DNA of 64,000 nucleotides from Hirsutella rhossiliensis. Its lineage: Eukaryota > Ascomycota > Sordariomycetes > Hypocreales > Ophiocordycipitaceae. The number at the start of each line of letters is the position of its first letter. The first letter of the stretch is position 1. Position numbers and translations under genes: made by a program. Of the stretch, positions 23,324-34,905 are shown in pieces. The notes beneath the pieces were generated by a model. The model saw nothing but the letters and a program-made list of their open reading frames with translations, had not been told where the DNA came from and did no database searches. The stretch covers positions 2,604,001 through 2,668,000 of the forward strand of contig NW_025408672.1 in NCBI RefSeq assembly GCF_020360975.1. The letters are read 5' to 3'.

Positions 23324-23467
23324 GATGGCGTTGGCAGTAGGACGAAGAAAAGAGTGGTATGATCTATTTGATCTCGAAAAGAGAGAAGGGCTTCAGAGAG
23401 AGTGATGCTAAAGAAACTCAAAGCGATAGTGATGCAACACATCTGGCTAGACGGGCAGATGCGGCCA

Positions 23468-23474
23468 TTATATA
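23468..23474 (-). promoter_or_regulatory. TATA box of the CX10C secreted-protein gene
   Basis: TATATAA on the minus strand, about 145 bp before the ATG at 23323. Confidence 0.55.
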
Positions 23475-23930
23475 GCTCTTATCTCCTTGACGTTACTCGT
23501 GTAATTTCAAAAATAACAATAATATAGCTATGGCGGTCGTCAACGACTCAGAGCACATGTACTTGAGCTGACGACGAGACTCATCCTTAATTTCCAAGCT
23601 CCAGAGCCTTACCAGTCAGTTTTCATGCCAGCCGCCAACTCGGCGACGTGTCGTATGATGATACTCATGCACAGCTAGCTGACAAGGTAGCTGGCACCGT
23701 CTCATGTGCGCAAGAGCCCAAAGAGGGAAGATCCCAGAACGAAACAGCAGACCTTGGGATGGCCGGTGTCAGTACATGGTTGCGGTGCCAAGGTCCCACG
23801 CCGGCGCCCACTGAAGCCTGTGAGCTGTGGTGCCGTAGCATGGACAGAGGGCAGGCAGAGTCATGGCGTCGCCGCTGTTCCGAGACGACCTGAGACCCGC
23901 GGAGAAGCTACGGTGACCGGAGAAGACAGT

Positions 23931-24251
23931 CAGGTTGCGATACTAGAAGAGTGGCCCCTGCAAATCCATGCTCATGGAAGTGAGCGGCTTCGGCGTCGAT
24001 CCGAGAAGCCGGCGTGGATATGGGGCGGCAGGGCAAATCGCAGATCGGACTCAGCCCAACAAGAAATGCTATATACAGAACAATGGAGCCCTCCGCCAGG
24101 TTACGAAACTGGAAGAGTGCCCCTCGGAAGTTCATTCATGCTCATATAAGTGGGCAGTTCTGGCATCTTTCCGGGAAGCCGATGTGTATACAAAAAATAG
24201 ATGAGACGCACCTCAACAAGGGAACGCTATATAGGAAACAATGACGCCCTC
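23931..24251. repeat. imperfect tandem duplication, period about 166 bp
   Basis: CAGGTTGCGATACTAGAAGA at 23931 aligns with CAGGTTACGAAACTGGAAGA at 24097. Downstream blocks also align: CATGCTCAT, GGGAAGCC/GAGAAGCC, CTCAACAAG/CCCAACAAG, GCTATATA and GCCCTC. Copies have diverged substantially. Confidence 0.7.
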
Positions 24252-24429
24252 TTGGGTTGAGGGCCCATCGTATGGTGATGACATGCCATGCTAAGCTTGG
24301 GTGTGCCGATGAAGAGGGCGAATGGGGCGCGTATAGATTCATAGAAGGGGCGATGACTTGGAACGACTTGTGTAACAAGGATCTCTGTTCAAAATTCATG
24401 TGTCTAATTTTGGCGGGTTGCTTGCTAAG

Positions 24430-24469
24430 TGGACGATGGAGATGGCTAGTGGACGATGGAGATGGCTAG
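24430..24469. repeat. 20-bp direct repeat, two copies
   Basis: GTGGACGATGGAGATGGCTA occurs twice back to back with no mismatch. Confidence 0.9.
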
Positions 24470-26239
24470 TGGCGACCCAAGATATCCCAAAACCTGGATC
24501 TCGGCTTTGATGACATGAGTCAATACCATCTGATTGGGCATGTCATAAGTATCAATTCGCCAGCCCTGCCAAGGCCCGACACGACAAGGCCATCAGGCTG
24601 GTGGACATGGACCCGCCGGTGTGTTTCACTCTATCTTGCATGGATCTAACTAAACACGCGTCCACGATCAAAGGCGACGGATCCGCTGGATGACAGGGAT
24701 GGAGACCTTCCCGTTGCTATCTTGGGTGAAGATATCACGTACAGGCAAAGTGTAGGCGATAGATATGGCGAATCTGATGATGTCCTAAAGGGTGGCACCA
24801 GGCAGTGGGTCTGACACACAAGCCATGGAGGTTGAATCTGTATATAAAAGCATGTTATAACCGCAAGTCTAGTGTCGAATATTTCGTAGTAGACTATATA
24901 TAAAAGGTGCTTCTGCTATGTTAGTTTCTTGTACTGGCTTTCTTCGAACATGTTTGCCTTTACTAATTGACGTTGAAATTCTTCCTTCTCTTCTATGCCC
25001 CCTTTACTTACGTTGACATACATTGGCTACCTCCATGCATCAGTTGGGGTGATGAGAGTTTCGTATTTTGAAAGTTTCTGTAACAGCTCTGTGCACATAG
25101 ATTTGCTCTGGAAGCCGATCCGGGCAAAACAGAGCCGAGAAAGGAAAGAACCGAAAAGTACTGCACTCCCCTTGGCGATGGGGTGCTTCTACTCAGCCAG
25201 CCAGACCAGACCTGAATCTTAGGTTCTTATGGTCCCCGGCCCGCTCCCTTTGTGATAATCAGATAAACGAGCCTGTGAAGTAGCTTTTGACTGGGAACGG
25301 CGTGCTGGGGAGGTGCCCCTGAGAGAGGTATAAATCTACCTTCTTTTCTCGAGATATCCTTGGAAGTGTGCAGCATCGTGAGCTTTGATATGCCGGAGAC
25401 GGTTTTTGAACGCCAACAAATGAGTAAGGCGACCAACCGAGGTTTCCATGTAACGCATGTAATGACGGAGGAGAAGAGACACTCGGGGTTCTTGATTTAG
25501 ACGAGTCTGCAATGGATGTGTCTCTGATCGTGGCGGCGCCACAGGGGACATTGTTCTCGCTTGTCTTGGGCCTTTTTGTTTCTTGCTGCACCCCGAGCGG
25601 GGGTGAGACAGGACCGGGCCATCGTTGGTCTGTTGGGAGCAGATAGTAATAGTCTAACAACCAGTACTCCGCTGGGTCCTTTCTCTGTCAAAGCTGATGA
25701 TTTGTTGTGCACGCAACGTCCATGCAGACGGCGTCAGCATCAGCCAGACGCGACCGCATCAGCACACGGGGCAAGGGGTGAGAGAGACCGATTGATTGGG
25801 CGAATCGCGAATTGACTAGATCCAATCAGCCGTCAGCGTCGAGATTCTGGGCCGGGAGCACGAGAAGGGTGGGTTGCCGGGAGCGGCTGAGACGAGGGGG
25901 GCGGGGAATTTGTTTGTCTTGGTCGGGGGGTCGGGGGGACAAACGAGAAGCGAAAAGGCAAAACGGTCACAACATGGTGCATGAGACGGGTGGTTCAACC
26001 GATGGCTAGTGGGAGAGGCAAATTGTGGTCAGTCGGAACACGGCTGTCCGGAGGGCACTGAGCGAGACTCGGTTGTGCAAAGGGGGGAAAGGACCCGAGT
26101 GGGCGGTGCGACGAGACAGAGAAGTCGTTTGTTTTCGAGGCGCATTGTGTGCGCTCCGAGATGCTTTTCTTCCAACAAGTAGGGGGAGAAGGAGGAGTCT
26201 TTGCGGTCGAGGGCGAGGAAGACGCGCGCCTAAGCGATG

Positions 26240-26296
26240 CTGATGACGATGATGATGATGACGACGATGATGATGATGGTGATGGTGATGGTGATG

Positions 26297-26330
<34 letters not shown>
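26240..26330. repeat. (GAT)n/(GAC)n/(GGT GAT)n triplet array
   Basis: About 90 bp of GAT, GAC and GGTGAT units. Produces poly-Asp on the plus strand and poly-Ser on the minus strand; no gene context supports either. Confidence 0.9.
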
Positions 26331-26331
<1 letters not shown>

Positions 26332-27441
26332 TCTTGCTGCGCAGGCTTCCTTGCCTCTTGTACACTATATGTCATCCATTTCCCAATCCCTCTGCCATGA
26401 TATTCCAAAGGTGGTGTGTAGTGCGCGTTGCTCAGCCTCTTCCTCGCCGCGATGAGCCCCCTCTCATGATGGTGCGGAGGCAGGCAGAGAAGGGTCCGTT
26501 TCGTCAATTTTCCTGATTTTCCGGTTTTGGACCGGCTTGTTTCAATTTTTCTTCTTTCCTAATTCTTATTTTCATGCTCTGTCCGTGTTTTCTTCTTCGG
26601 CTTCGTCGTCAACCGGCGCAGAAAATGTTTTTTCTGTGGCGGTGCTCGTCGCCCGGCTGTACCGGCCCGATAAGAGGCTGCAGCCGGAGAGTTCGCCAAC
26701 GAGGAGCAGGAGGTGCCACGAGGGGCGGGGTCAGCTCCGGCCGTCGATTGTCGATGAAACAGGCTGGCTCTGGGGATTTCCAGGATCAACGGCCGAAGTT
26801 CCCTGCCGACTTGATCGACGGTGGAGAAGAGAGTCCTGACGTCAGAGCCAAGAGGCAGCTTCCGTCTTCCAGTCTTAGCGGCAGCCCTAGAAGGAGCCGC
26901 CGGCACGAGTTGAAGAAAGGCACATGGGGAACGGTTGCCCTGTAGATCTCGTCGAGAGGGGGGGGAAAGAAACAAGAAAACCCCGCACACACCCACACTG
27001 TGCTGTTAGTGGGTGTAGGTGTGTACAGTACTGTATGTAGTACGAGGTGGCGGATCGACTTTGTTTGAAGCCGACGAGGTTGGTTCGACGACAAAGACGA
27101 CACAATTGCACGACATACATCTGTCTGCAGGTGCATGCCGCGGCAGCAAGACAGCGCTCGACGAAGGCTTTTGGCCCGTGGTGACGAGACTGGAGATGCT
27201 TATCCTGGGCAAAGGAGAGGCGGAAAAGGTGTGAATACGGATACGTGGACATGGAAGCCATGGCAGAAGAGGCCATGAGCCGTTGCAGGCAGCCAGTACC
27301 GTCAACAATTGACGCTCCACGGGAGAAGACTGCATCGACGACACAAGGCCCGTCTGCCTTTGTTGGGCTTGTTGGCTTGCGCTTCGCCGCGGCAACGGCA
27401 GAGGCAACGAACGTGTGTACTGTACAATTGCGAGGCCTCTC

Positions 27442-27835
27442 TCATCGCCCGTTGGCACGAAGGATGAGAACATAACGCCTCGGATGGTGGCCGGCTGTGG
27501 CGGAGTCGACGAGGACATTTCCAGAAGCGGTCCTCGTCTGCTGGAGAAGCCTCTCACCTCCGTCGACCAAGGCCAGGTCTGGCCGAGAGAATGAATACTG
27601 GGTCGGGGTACAGTACTTGGCCACGAGAACGGCGCGTAAAAAGACGTCTTCGGGCACCCCGTTTCCGAGCGCGGCCCTCGGCCCGCTGAGGTTGAAAGGT
27701 CGCAGCGACAGGCCGAGGATGCTCTCGTACATGACTAGCGAATGCAGTCTTGGGTGCTCCGTGCAGGCTGGCCGATAACAGACACAAGTCACCGTCTTTG
27801 GCCTCGGCATAGGAGGTCTTGGGGGCACCCAACAT
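27442..27835 (-). CDS. possible small two-exon gene, 111 residues
   Basis: Exon 1 is 27835-27793 (MLGAPKTSYAEAKD), exon 2 is 27734-27442, with a 58-nt intron (GTGACT donor, CTAG acceptor) in phase 1 that keeps the frame open. Exon 2 includes MYESILGLSLRPFNLSGPRA and has strongly G/C-ending codons like the other genes. The donor is weak and no family was recognised. An alternative is a single-exon start within exon 2, or a chance ORF. Confidence 0.38.
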
Positions 27836-29385
27836 CTCCCAAGTCCCTGTACATGCTAGCCTCGTCTGTTCGGGTCAGGTACAGTAGCTACATAAGCTTG
27901 TCTTTCTTCCCTCTCCCCGCAAAAGTAGGGCCACGTGCACCATTATGCAGCCAACGCGTGAGGTGAGGCGAACTTGACGGCGATTTGAGGTCAAAAGGGG
28001 AGGAGAGGGGGGGCGCGGATGAGCCAACGAGTTACGAATCACGGGGGCGCAGGTACAGTACAAAGGAGCCCAGCTGTCGTGCATGTCTGACAAATGGCGG
28101 AGAGTTTCCCGTCTGCTGATGCTGGTGCTGATGTAAAAAAGCTCAGCTGCTTGGCCTGCCTGATGCAGAGGGTAAAATAGGGTTATGTGGGTTGGTGCGG
28201 AGTACGGATATAGAGGTACTGTACATCGAGTACAATGCGTCAGCCACCTGAGGTACTCTACTAGTGCCTCTTGTTAGTGCGTACTGTAAGTGCCTGCTTA
28301 GGTATTAGCTCATCCCAAGGCCCCCTCCCTCTTCAGCTGCCAGTGGACAATTTCTTCGGTGTTTTGGTTAAGTCGGCCGACCGCTTTTATTAGACCGCTT
28401 GTGCCGTCACCCCCCAAGCCACCTCAGCCACAGCACACACGCAAAGTACAGTGCGTACAGCAGCCCCAGGCAAACGCATTCGTCCACCCGCGCTCAGCGA
28501 CCCGCCCTGCCCCTCTCCAGGCGGCCGTACCGGTACCTCCCCCCACCTCCCCAGGACCGCCAAATCACCTCTTGCTCGCCTCTTGCTCTTCTTCCACCTC
28601 TGGACGCCCATCTCGAGTAGCCGCTTCTCGTACATGGACTTTGCCATGTATGCATGCATTCATAACACGGGTAGGTACACACAGACTCCCGTCGTAACCG
28701 GCCAGGGTCCTTCGTTCGTCCTCATCCCGCCTCCCCTGGTCCGCCGCCCCTCATCCGGCCCTCATTCATCCATTCAGTCATTTCTTCTCGCTTCTCAATT
28801 TCCCCCTTGCTGGTCCTCTTTTTCCCTCCATTGATTTCGCGCCCTGTCGACCCCCAGCTCTTGGTCGTCGCCGCCGCATCTATCCTCCTCATCCTCCTCA
28901 TCCTCCTGCATACAATACCCGCCCGCCATTGGTCTCCCATCGACAGCGGCGGCCTTCCCCTGCCTGGGTAGGGTTACTTTGGATTGTTTGTTGTGCTGCG
29001 CCCTCTGGCGCTGCAGCACCTCCCCCCCTCCATATGCCTCGTCTCCCGTCACCCTCGGTACGACTTTGAGAGGAGAGGCGCCAAGAGAGAAGCGAAGCAA
29101 GAGACGGAGAGGCGAGAACCCGTCATGCTTTGAGCCATTGCCCCATCTACACCGAGTCTCGTCAGACGCAGCAAACTTGGCTGCCCGGCCACCCACTATC
29201 CGACCTGCTCTCCAGCGTACCTACTCGCAGTCCATGAATCTGCATCCCTCAGTATCCTACCTTCGACGACGCCAGCGACGCCTCCGTCACCCTCACCGTC
29301 TCCAGCAGCATCCACCCCCGAAAACGACGCATCGACAGACAGCAAACGGCGGCCGTGACGCGCCCTTCGGATCCCGCTCACGGCC
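27836..29385. other. intergenic region and probable 5' leader
   Basis: Pyrimidine-rich from about 28700 to 29250, which suits a promoter and long 5' leader of the gene starting at 29386. GTACTGTAC-like strings occur at 28219-28240. No gene recognised. Confidence 0.5.
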
Positions 29386-30810
29386 ATGGCCTCGCTGCAG
29401 CTGCGGCCGACCACCTTGGGCCAGCGTGGTGGAGGCAGTGCCAAGCTCACCAAGCCACGAGGCCGCATCGTCGTCAAGCCCCTCCTCAAGAAGCTGCACT
29501 CACACTCGGACCGCGAGTCGCTCGACCTCGACCGCGGTTGGGATGACCAGCCCTCGCTCGAGCGCCTTCACCATGGCTCTTACGACACTCCTCCCGTCTC
29601 CCCCCACTACACATGCTACGCCTCCCCGAGCTCCGCTAGGTCGCCGCGCGACGTGAGCTTCTCGCTGTCTCCATCTGACTTTGGAGGTGCAGTAGCAGGG
29701 ACCGCGGGAGGGGCCGCGGGAGGGGTTCCAGCAGGAGGTGGCCGGCCTCATAACTTCTCGCACGCCCGCTCTGCCAGCGCCGCTTCTCATGCTTCCATTG
29801 CCACCACCAACAGCGGCGGTGGGCGCAACGGCGGCTCCTTTATCCATCCCTTCCAGCAGACCCCCCAGACGTCGCTCTCGTACGCTCACTCGCGCGCCTC
29901 GCTCGACGTCGTCGCCCGCGACTGCTCGCCTACCATCACCGAAGACGACGGCGACTTTGATCCAAACGCCTCCTTTCACTCCGTCTCGACCTCGGCCGCC
30001 CGGCCGCCTGCCCATCACCTCCAGCAGCAGCCTCGCCGCTCCTCGCTTGCCAGCCAACCCGCCAGCTCCCTGTCGGACGGCATCCACGCCCTGCACGTCG
30101 TTGCCAGCCGTTCGCTCTCGGGCTCCGTCCAGCGTCTCGCCTCCAGCTCCGCCAACCAAAGCCGCTCCGAGCTGCAGCTCAGCGCCGGGGCCTCCCTCGT
30201 CGACTCACCACTGTCGACGACTGCGCCGCCGGCAACCGCCATCTCCTCTCCCCAGTCCACCACCGCTGCGCCATCCTGTTCCTCGTCGACCGGGCCAATG
30301 TCCCCCATTCGCTCCTCTCTCGACATGGCCGGCTTCCGACTTCGCTCCCGGAGTGAGCTCGACGCAGTCAGCCGCCAAGACCATGTGCGCGAGGCCCGTC
30401 GCAAGTTCGAGGCCAAGGAGCGCGCCAAGGAGGAAAGGTACGCCCGTGAGCAGGTTCGCAAACGAGAACGCGCCTGCAGCAAGGAGGCCCAGAAGTTGGA
30501 GCGCGAGCAAGCCCGACTGCACAGGACGAGCCAGGCCAGCCTATCCGGCCGACCCACCTCCAGCGGCCCGCGCCGGAGGGTGGTTGCCGGCGGCATTGGG
30601 CTCGGTCTCGTCGAGGCCGACGAAAAGTCTGCCTGCTCCGGCCGCGCAGACGACAGCCCTTCCTTGGGGCAGGCTCCTCGGGCTAGGGCGGACAACGTCG
30701 AATTCAAGTCATCCAAGCGCACCAAGACAGCCAAGCACAGGACCGTCGGTGTCTGGACCGCCTTCATGCTCTGGTTGAGGACTCGGCTGCTCAAGCTCGG
30801 ACGGCGCTAG
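29386..30810 (+). CDS. serine-rich protein with a charged coiled-coil segment
   Basis: A single-exon 474-residue protein. The start MASLQLRPTTLGQRGGGSAK follows a good GGCC context. An N-terminal basic block (KLTKPRGRIVVKPLLKKL) and RESLDLDRGWDDQPSLERL look conserved. A long Ser/Ala/Gly/Pro-rich, disordered middle (residues ~60-320) follows. Residues ~330-385 form a highly charged helix (REARRKFEAKERAKEERYAR and on), probably a coiled coil. The C-terminus (KHRTVGVWTAFMLWLRTRLL) is a basic amphipathic or weakly hydrophobic helix that could touch a membrane. I know similar uncharacterised proteins in Sordariomycetes but no function. Confidence 0.8.
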   Translation: MASLQLRPTTLGQRGGGSAKLTKPRGRIVVKPLLKKLHSHSDRESLDLDRGWDDQPSLERLHHGSYDTPPVSPHYTCYASPSSARSPRDVSFSLSPSDFGGAVAGTAGGAAGGVPAGGGRPHNFSHARSASAASHASIATTNSGGGRNGGSFIHPFQQTPQTSLSYAHSRASLDVVARDCSPTITEDDGDFDPNASFHSVSTSAARPPAHHLQQQPRRSSLASQPASSLSDGIHALHVVASRSLSGSVQRLASSSANQSRSELQLSAGASLVDSPLSTTAPPATAISSPQSTTAAPSCSSSTGPMSPIRSSLDMAGFRLRSRSELDAVSRQDHVREARRKFEAKERAKEERYAREQVRKRERACSKEAQKLEREQARLHRTSQASLSGRPTSSGPRRRVVAGGIGLGLVEADEKSACSGRADDSPSLGQAPRARADNVEFKSSKRTKTAKHRTVGVWTAFMLWLRTRLLKLGRR

Positions 30811-31717
30811 GAGAAGTCGGCGAGCCAGGAAGCTGATTCTACGGCCTCGAATGGTGCGGGGGGCCTCGTGGCGGCGGCAAGCGCTGACGCTTGTTATATT
30901 TTTGCGACACCTGCCCGACGATATCACATGTACGGCTCGATGAGGTCATTCCTAGCCTCGAGACTCGGCGAGGGCCTTTGCGCGAGCAGACCGAGTTTGG
31001 AAGCCTTCCGTGTCGGCCTGCAGAAACGATGCAGAGCCTTGAACCACTCAGGAGAGCCTGGGTGATTAGTAGTTGCAGAAGACGGGATGATGGCAGCTTT
31101 GCCACCAGCTCCACGTCTATCGCAACCGCAAGCACCACGTCATCGACAAAACATTGGTTATTGACATCGTCGAGAAGATGCGTGGTGACCATATTTCCTT
31201 TGTCTTTCTTTTGTCTTGTTTGCATGGCGTCATGGAAGGGAAAGTAGGAGGGGCCATTTTGCATATCCCGGCCTTGTTTTGTTTCGCTTGTCTCATGACT
31301 GCATGGCTTGAAGGGGCCTCAACCGAGCAATATCAGTCGTTGCTCAGGGTCTCTGCTCGACCGGCGAGCACGAGCGGAAGGAGGGAAGGTGAATTTTGAA
31401 GGGCAGGAGCGTCGTCTCGATTTGGTGCTTGGATGAGTGAGCGTTTATCCTTAGGTTCGAGGCCTGACGGCTTGCATACATGGCTGGAGTAAGGTCGGGG
31501 CTGGCCGGTGGGCAGTTTATCCAGGCGTTCCAAGGTCAGGGACACGACAGCGTTTCGGGCTGGGCGGGCCCCTTGTGGCTCCAGTCCGGAGTCTGATTGC
31601 GAATTGACAAATTACACGTACAAGCAAGAAAAGCAGAGACTGTGTGCCGCCCAGCAGCAGATTATTATCACTTGGAAGATGGAAATCAGCTCCCTCACAT
31701 AGACAGGCGGCAGGCCG
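30811..31717. other. convergent intergenic region
   Basis: Two genes end here from opposite sides, so this mostly holds 3' UTRs and terminators. Short open frames carry no recognisable domain. Confidence 0.5.
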
Positions 31718-32632
31718 TCAAATTTTGGGCTTGACCCTGACATCTACTGGACTCCACCACGGATACCACGCGGGGGCGTCGTCCATGGTTGCCTTGAAAT
31801 CCGGCCGCCTCTTTTGCAGGAAGCTCGCGCGCCCCTCTTGGGCGTCGTCGCCCAGGATGAGGGCATGGAACAGCCTGCTCTCCAAGAGGTGGGCGTCCTC
31901 GGGGGTGGCGGGGGCGCGATAGATCATGTCCTTCATCAGGCGGGAGGCGACGGGGCTGACGTTGGCAGCCATGTCGTCGGCGATGGCGAGGGCGGTGGGC
32001 AGGACCTGGTCCGGGGCGACGACGTCGCTGAAGAGGTCGCTGAAGAGCTTGTGCTCTGCCGGGTAGACGGCGGCGGTGGAGACGAGGTGCAAGGCCTTGC
32101 TGGCGCCGACGAGGCGCGGGAGGAAGAAGCTGCTGCAGGCCTCCATGCAGAAGCCCCTGCGGCCAAAGACGAAGCCGACCTTTGCGCCGCGGCTGGCGAT
32201 GCGGACGTTGGCGGGCAGCGTCATGGTGATGCCGACGCCGACGGCGGAGCCATTGACGGCGGCGACGACGGGCTTGGCGCACGAGTACATGGCGAGGGCG
32301 ACGCGGCCGCCCTGATCGCGATGAAGCTCGGCCTTTTCGACGAGGGGCGCGTCGCCGGCGTCGTTGAAGTCCATGCCGACGCAAAACGTCTTGCTGGCCG
32401 GGTCCGACGAGGCGAGGACGACGGCGCGGACGCGCGGGTCGTCGGACAGCATGTTGAAGGCGGCGACGAGGGAGTTTGCCATGGTGTCGGTAAAGGCATT
32501 GCGGGCGGCGGGGCGGTGCAGCGAGACGACGATGACGGGCGTGACGGAGGCGGACGAGGGCGGGTGGTGGGCGAAGCGGAGGGCGGGGAGGGAGAGGGTG
32601 GTGTAGCTGTCCGGGAGGGTTGAGGGGGACAT
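31718..32632 (-). CDS. enoyl-CoA hydratase/isomerase (crotonase) family protein
   Basis: A single-exon 304-residue protein of normal length for the fold. It shows the crotonase landmarks in order: LHRPAARNAFTDTM, the oxyanion-hole loop AVNGSAVGVGITMTLPANVRIAS, and GFVFGRRGFCMEACSSFFLP. In the last block the Glu of CMEACSS sits where the catalytic or second acidic residue of hydratases and isomerases lies. The tail (LQKRRPDF ... WYPWWSP) resembles a fungal enoyl-CoA hydratase subgroup. It probably acts on an acyl-CoA double bond in fatty-acid or side-chain breakdown. The C-terminus ends PKI, not a standard PTS1, and no mitochondrial leader is evident, so location is open. The long plus-strand frame over this gene is its shadow. 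Confidence 0.9.
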   Translation of the reverse strand: MSPSTLPDSYTTLSLPALRFAHHPPSSASVTPVIVVSLHRPAARNAFTDTMANSLVAAFNMLSDDPRVRAVVLASSDPASKTFCVGMDFNDAGDAPLVEKAELHRDQGGRVALAMYSCAKPVVAAVNGSAVGVGITMTLPANVRIASRGAKVGFVFGRRGFCMEACSSFFLPRLVGASKALHLVSTAAVYPAEHKLFSDLFSDVVAPDQVLPTALAIADDMAANVSPVASRLMKDMIYRAPATPEDAHLLESRLFHALILGDDAQEGRASFLQKRRPDFKATMDDAPAWYPWWSPVDVRVKPKI

Positions 32633-33165
32633 GGTTGCAACTCGGCTTGGTCGGGAAGGGAAGGGGGGGGTTGATTTGCGCAGCGTGAGGCCGTTCGTGG
32701 TGGAGGGAGGAGTGGTGGTTCGTCGTGCAACGGACGACGGACTTTACGCAGGCCCCGACTTGGGCCGAGGTCCACTGAAATTGCGGGGACCGTCGAGCCT
32801 GGACGGGCTGTCCCTGGCGGGCTGCCAGTGGCACCTGGGCAGGGCCAGTGCTGACGCCCAGGGTGCACCCAATATTAAATTCGCTCTCTTGGCTTGCCAG
32901 AACATCGCTCCTCTTCTCCCCCTCGCCATATTTCATCACGGGGCTGTTTTGGCCCCCATGCCTCACTAGCAAGACCAAGACCTGAGGACACGCAACACGC
33001 ACCAGTCATGCAATCACCTCTTTTGTTTGCAAACCTCTCTTTGATGATGATTGATCGGTGACGGAAAAGTCTATACCGACGCCGGCCATTCGGCACAGGA
33101 CGACGTCTACGTCAACCTTGATAACTTAGTCGAAGTCGAAGAGCTCGGCCCCTCTGAGCCAGAAG

Positions 33166-33191
33166 AGCAGCAGCAGCAGCAGCAGCAGCAA
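33166..33191. repeat. (CAG)n microsatellite
   Basis: About eight CAG units. It would give poly-Gln in a frame that has no ATG start of its own. Confidence 0.9.
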
Positions 33192-34799
33192 CACCACGCC
33201 ATACCAGAACTACATCCACGGACATGGCAGAGCTGTGCTCTGCTTGAACAACCGAGGCGAGCGTCAAAGCGGGTGTTGGGGGGGCTCGATGGCTTGGTCC
33301 GACTTGAGAGCCATGTGCTGCGCCGAGGTCGTGGACGTAGCAAGGGCCTCGAGGCAATCTGACGGTCCATGTACGGGCAATTCTTGACCTTTACTCCGTG
33401 CCAGGCTTTGCTGACAAGTCGTCCCAGGTTACCTCCGAGTTGATCCATGGCGCAACATGCACGGGCTCGCGGCAGTGGCGATCCATGCTAAAACGCCTAT
33501 CAGACCATCAAGATTTTAGAGAGAATCTTTGGGTTTGACTTGAGCCTGAAGAACCATCTTTGACAATCCGACGGGGAAGGTTGACGCCCTGTTTCCTGTC
33601 GATTTGAGCAGGTCCATTGAGCCCTCTTCATGACGCCGGCCTGACTTTGGAGAGATTCGTGCGCCTTACGTCCATTGCACTTTGGACTTGGACCATCATC
33701 CCTTGACGACACCTTCCGGTCTCAATGCTTGCGACATGCCCCGAGATGCTCGGCCGCCCAGTGATGGGGTTGCTGTCTGTTGGATCATCGGGGTTAGGGG
33801 GTTGATGGACTGGGAGTCGGAAAAAGCAGGGTCCCCTGGCATGTCCAAGAGACATTTGCATGAGTCTGCGCGTCTGAGGTGCTGCATGTCAGCTTGATTG
33901 TTGGGATATATGGCTGTTTGACGGACCTGCCTTCACAGCACGCACCAGTCATGCAATTGCACTCAGCTGTTTCCTAAACGTGGTTTCCATGGTGACATTG
34001 GCAGCCTCGCCTGAGCATGAGGCGTCTTGGATAGCTCACCGCTGAGCCTCCGCAATGTTCGATGCTCATGCCTGCTCATGACGCGAGAATCGTGCTCTGC
34101 CCCCCTCGCCGACGTTGTCAGTGTCGATGAGCTTAGAGCTGGGCCCGGCCAAGGGGGCCCCCGACGCAGTTTCCGCCGAGCAGAGGACAGTTTGGAAATT
34201 CTCAGGAAGTGGCGGCAGGAGGCGAGGGTTGGTTGGACACGCATTGCTTCGGGCTTGTTGACCTACAGTCACTGTGCCTCAGCCAGACCTCACTCAGCCA
34301 CTGTCGTCTGACTGTCGTGTTTCCCCCTTCCGCCCCCAATCCGCATCGACTTGACGTCTTCCGGGCGGTAATAAAGGACCGGCGACGTCCTTTCACTCAC
34401 GATGCGAATCAACCTGCACAAGCGCAGCAGAGACGTGCGCGAGTTGCTGGACCAACCCAGCACGAAGCGGCAGACAAGGTCGTCGTGAGCCGACCGAAGC
34501 TCAATTGGCTAAACAGAGTTGCCCATGTTCTCGCGGTGCATTTCTCGCGGCAGACTAGGCCCCAGTTCCATCTTACGTCTTTTAGTTTCGGGGCCCCTGC
34601 GGGATAAACCTGCCTTGAACGGTCTGGCCGGCAGGGAGACCGATCCGCAGCACATGTGCATATAAGCACCAAAAAGGCTAATAATATCTGCTGCCATCTA
34701 TGCCCTACGCGTGCAATGAGCCGCAGCTTCAAGCTCCACTCTGGTCGAATGCGGTTTGGCCGGCTTGCGTATGCTTGGGGGGAAACAAAACGCCTGGCC

Positions 34800-34807
34800 T
34801 ATATAAA
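34800..34807 (+). promoter_or_regulatory. TATA box of the GT32-like gene
   Basis: TATATAAAG-type string about 105 bp before the ATG at 34906. Confidence 0.6.
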
Positions 34808-34905
34808 GCTCTCCACAGAGTGCCGTGTATGGACTTGTAGGCACGATCTGCCGTCTCCCGCTCGTTGGGCGGTCGAGACGATCCAGTACTGAGTCGAGGA
34901 GAAGC

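Larger units (their letters stand above)
23324..27441. other. intergenic region with local duplications
   Basis: Beyond the promoter of the CX10C gene this 4.1-kb gap holds an imperfect tandem duplication (23931-24251), a 20-bp direct repeat (about 24430-24469), and a GAT/GAC triplet array (26240-26330). Open frames over the triplet array are artefacts. Nothing else was recognised. Confidence 0.5.
32633..34905. other. intergenic region between two diverging genes
   Basis: Holds the promoters of the crotonase gene and of the GT32-like gene, plus a CAG triplet run. Several open frames of 70-130 codons exist, but they start at non-ATG codons or lack any protein signature. Confidence 0.5.

Noticed and set aside
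22400..23362. 320-codon plus-strand frame
   Set aside because: Antisense shadow of the CX10C secreted-protein gene, which has a signal peptide and cysteine units.
26149..26507. Poly-Asp (plus) and poly-Ser (minus) proteins
   Set aside because: Caused by the GAT/GAC triplet array; flanks show no conserved sequence.
31814..32623. 269-codon plus-strand frame, Gly/Asp/Glu-rich
   Set aside because: Antisense shadow of the crotonase gene.
33051..33362. Poly-Gln protein
   Set aside because: Starts at a non-ATG codon and rests on a CAG microsatellite.
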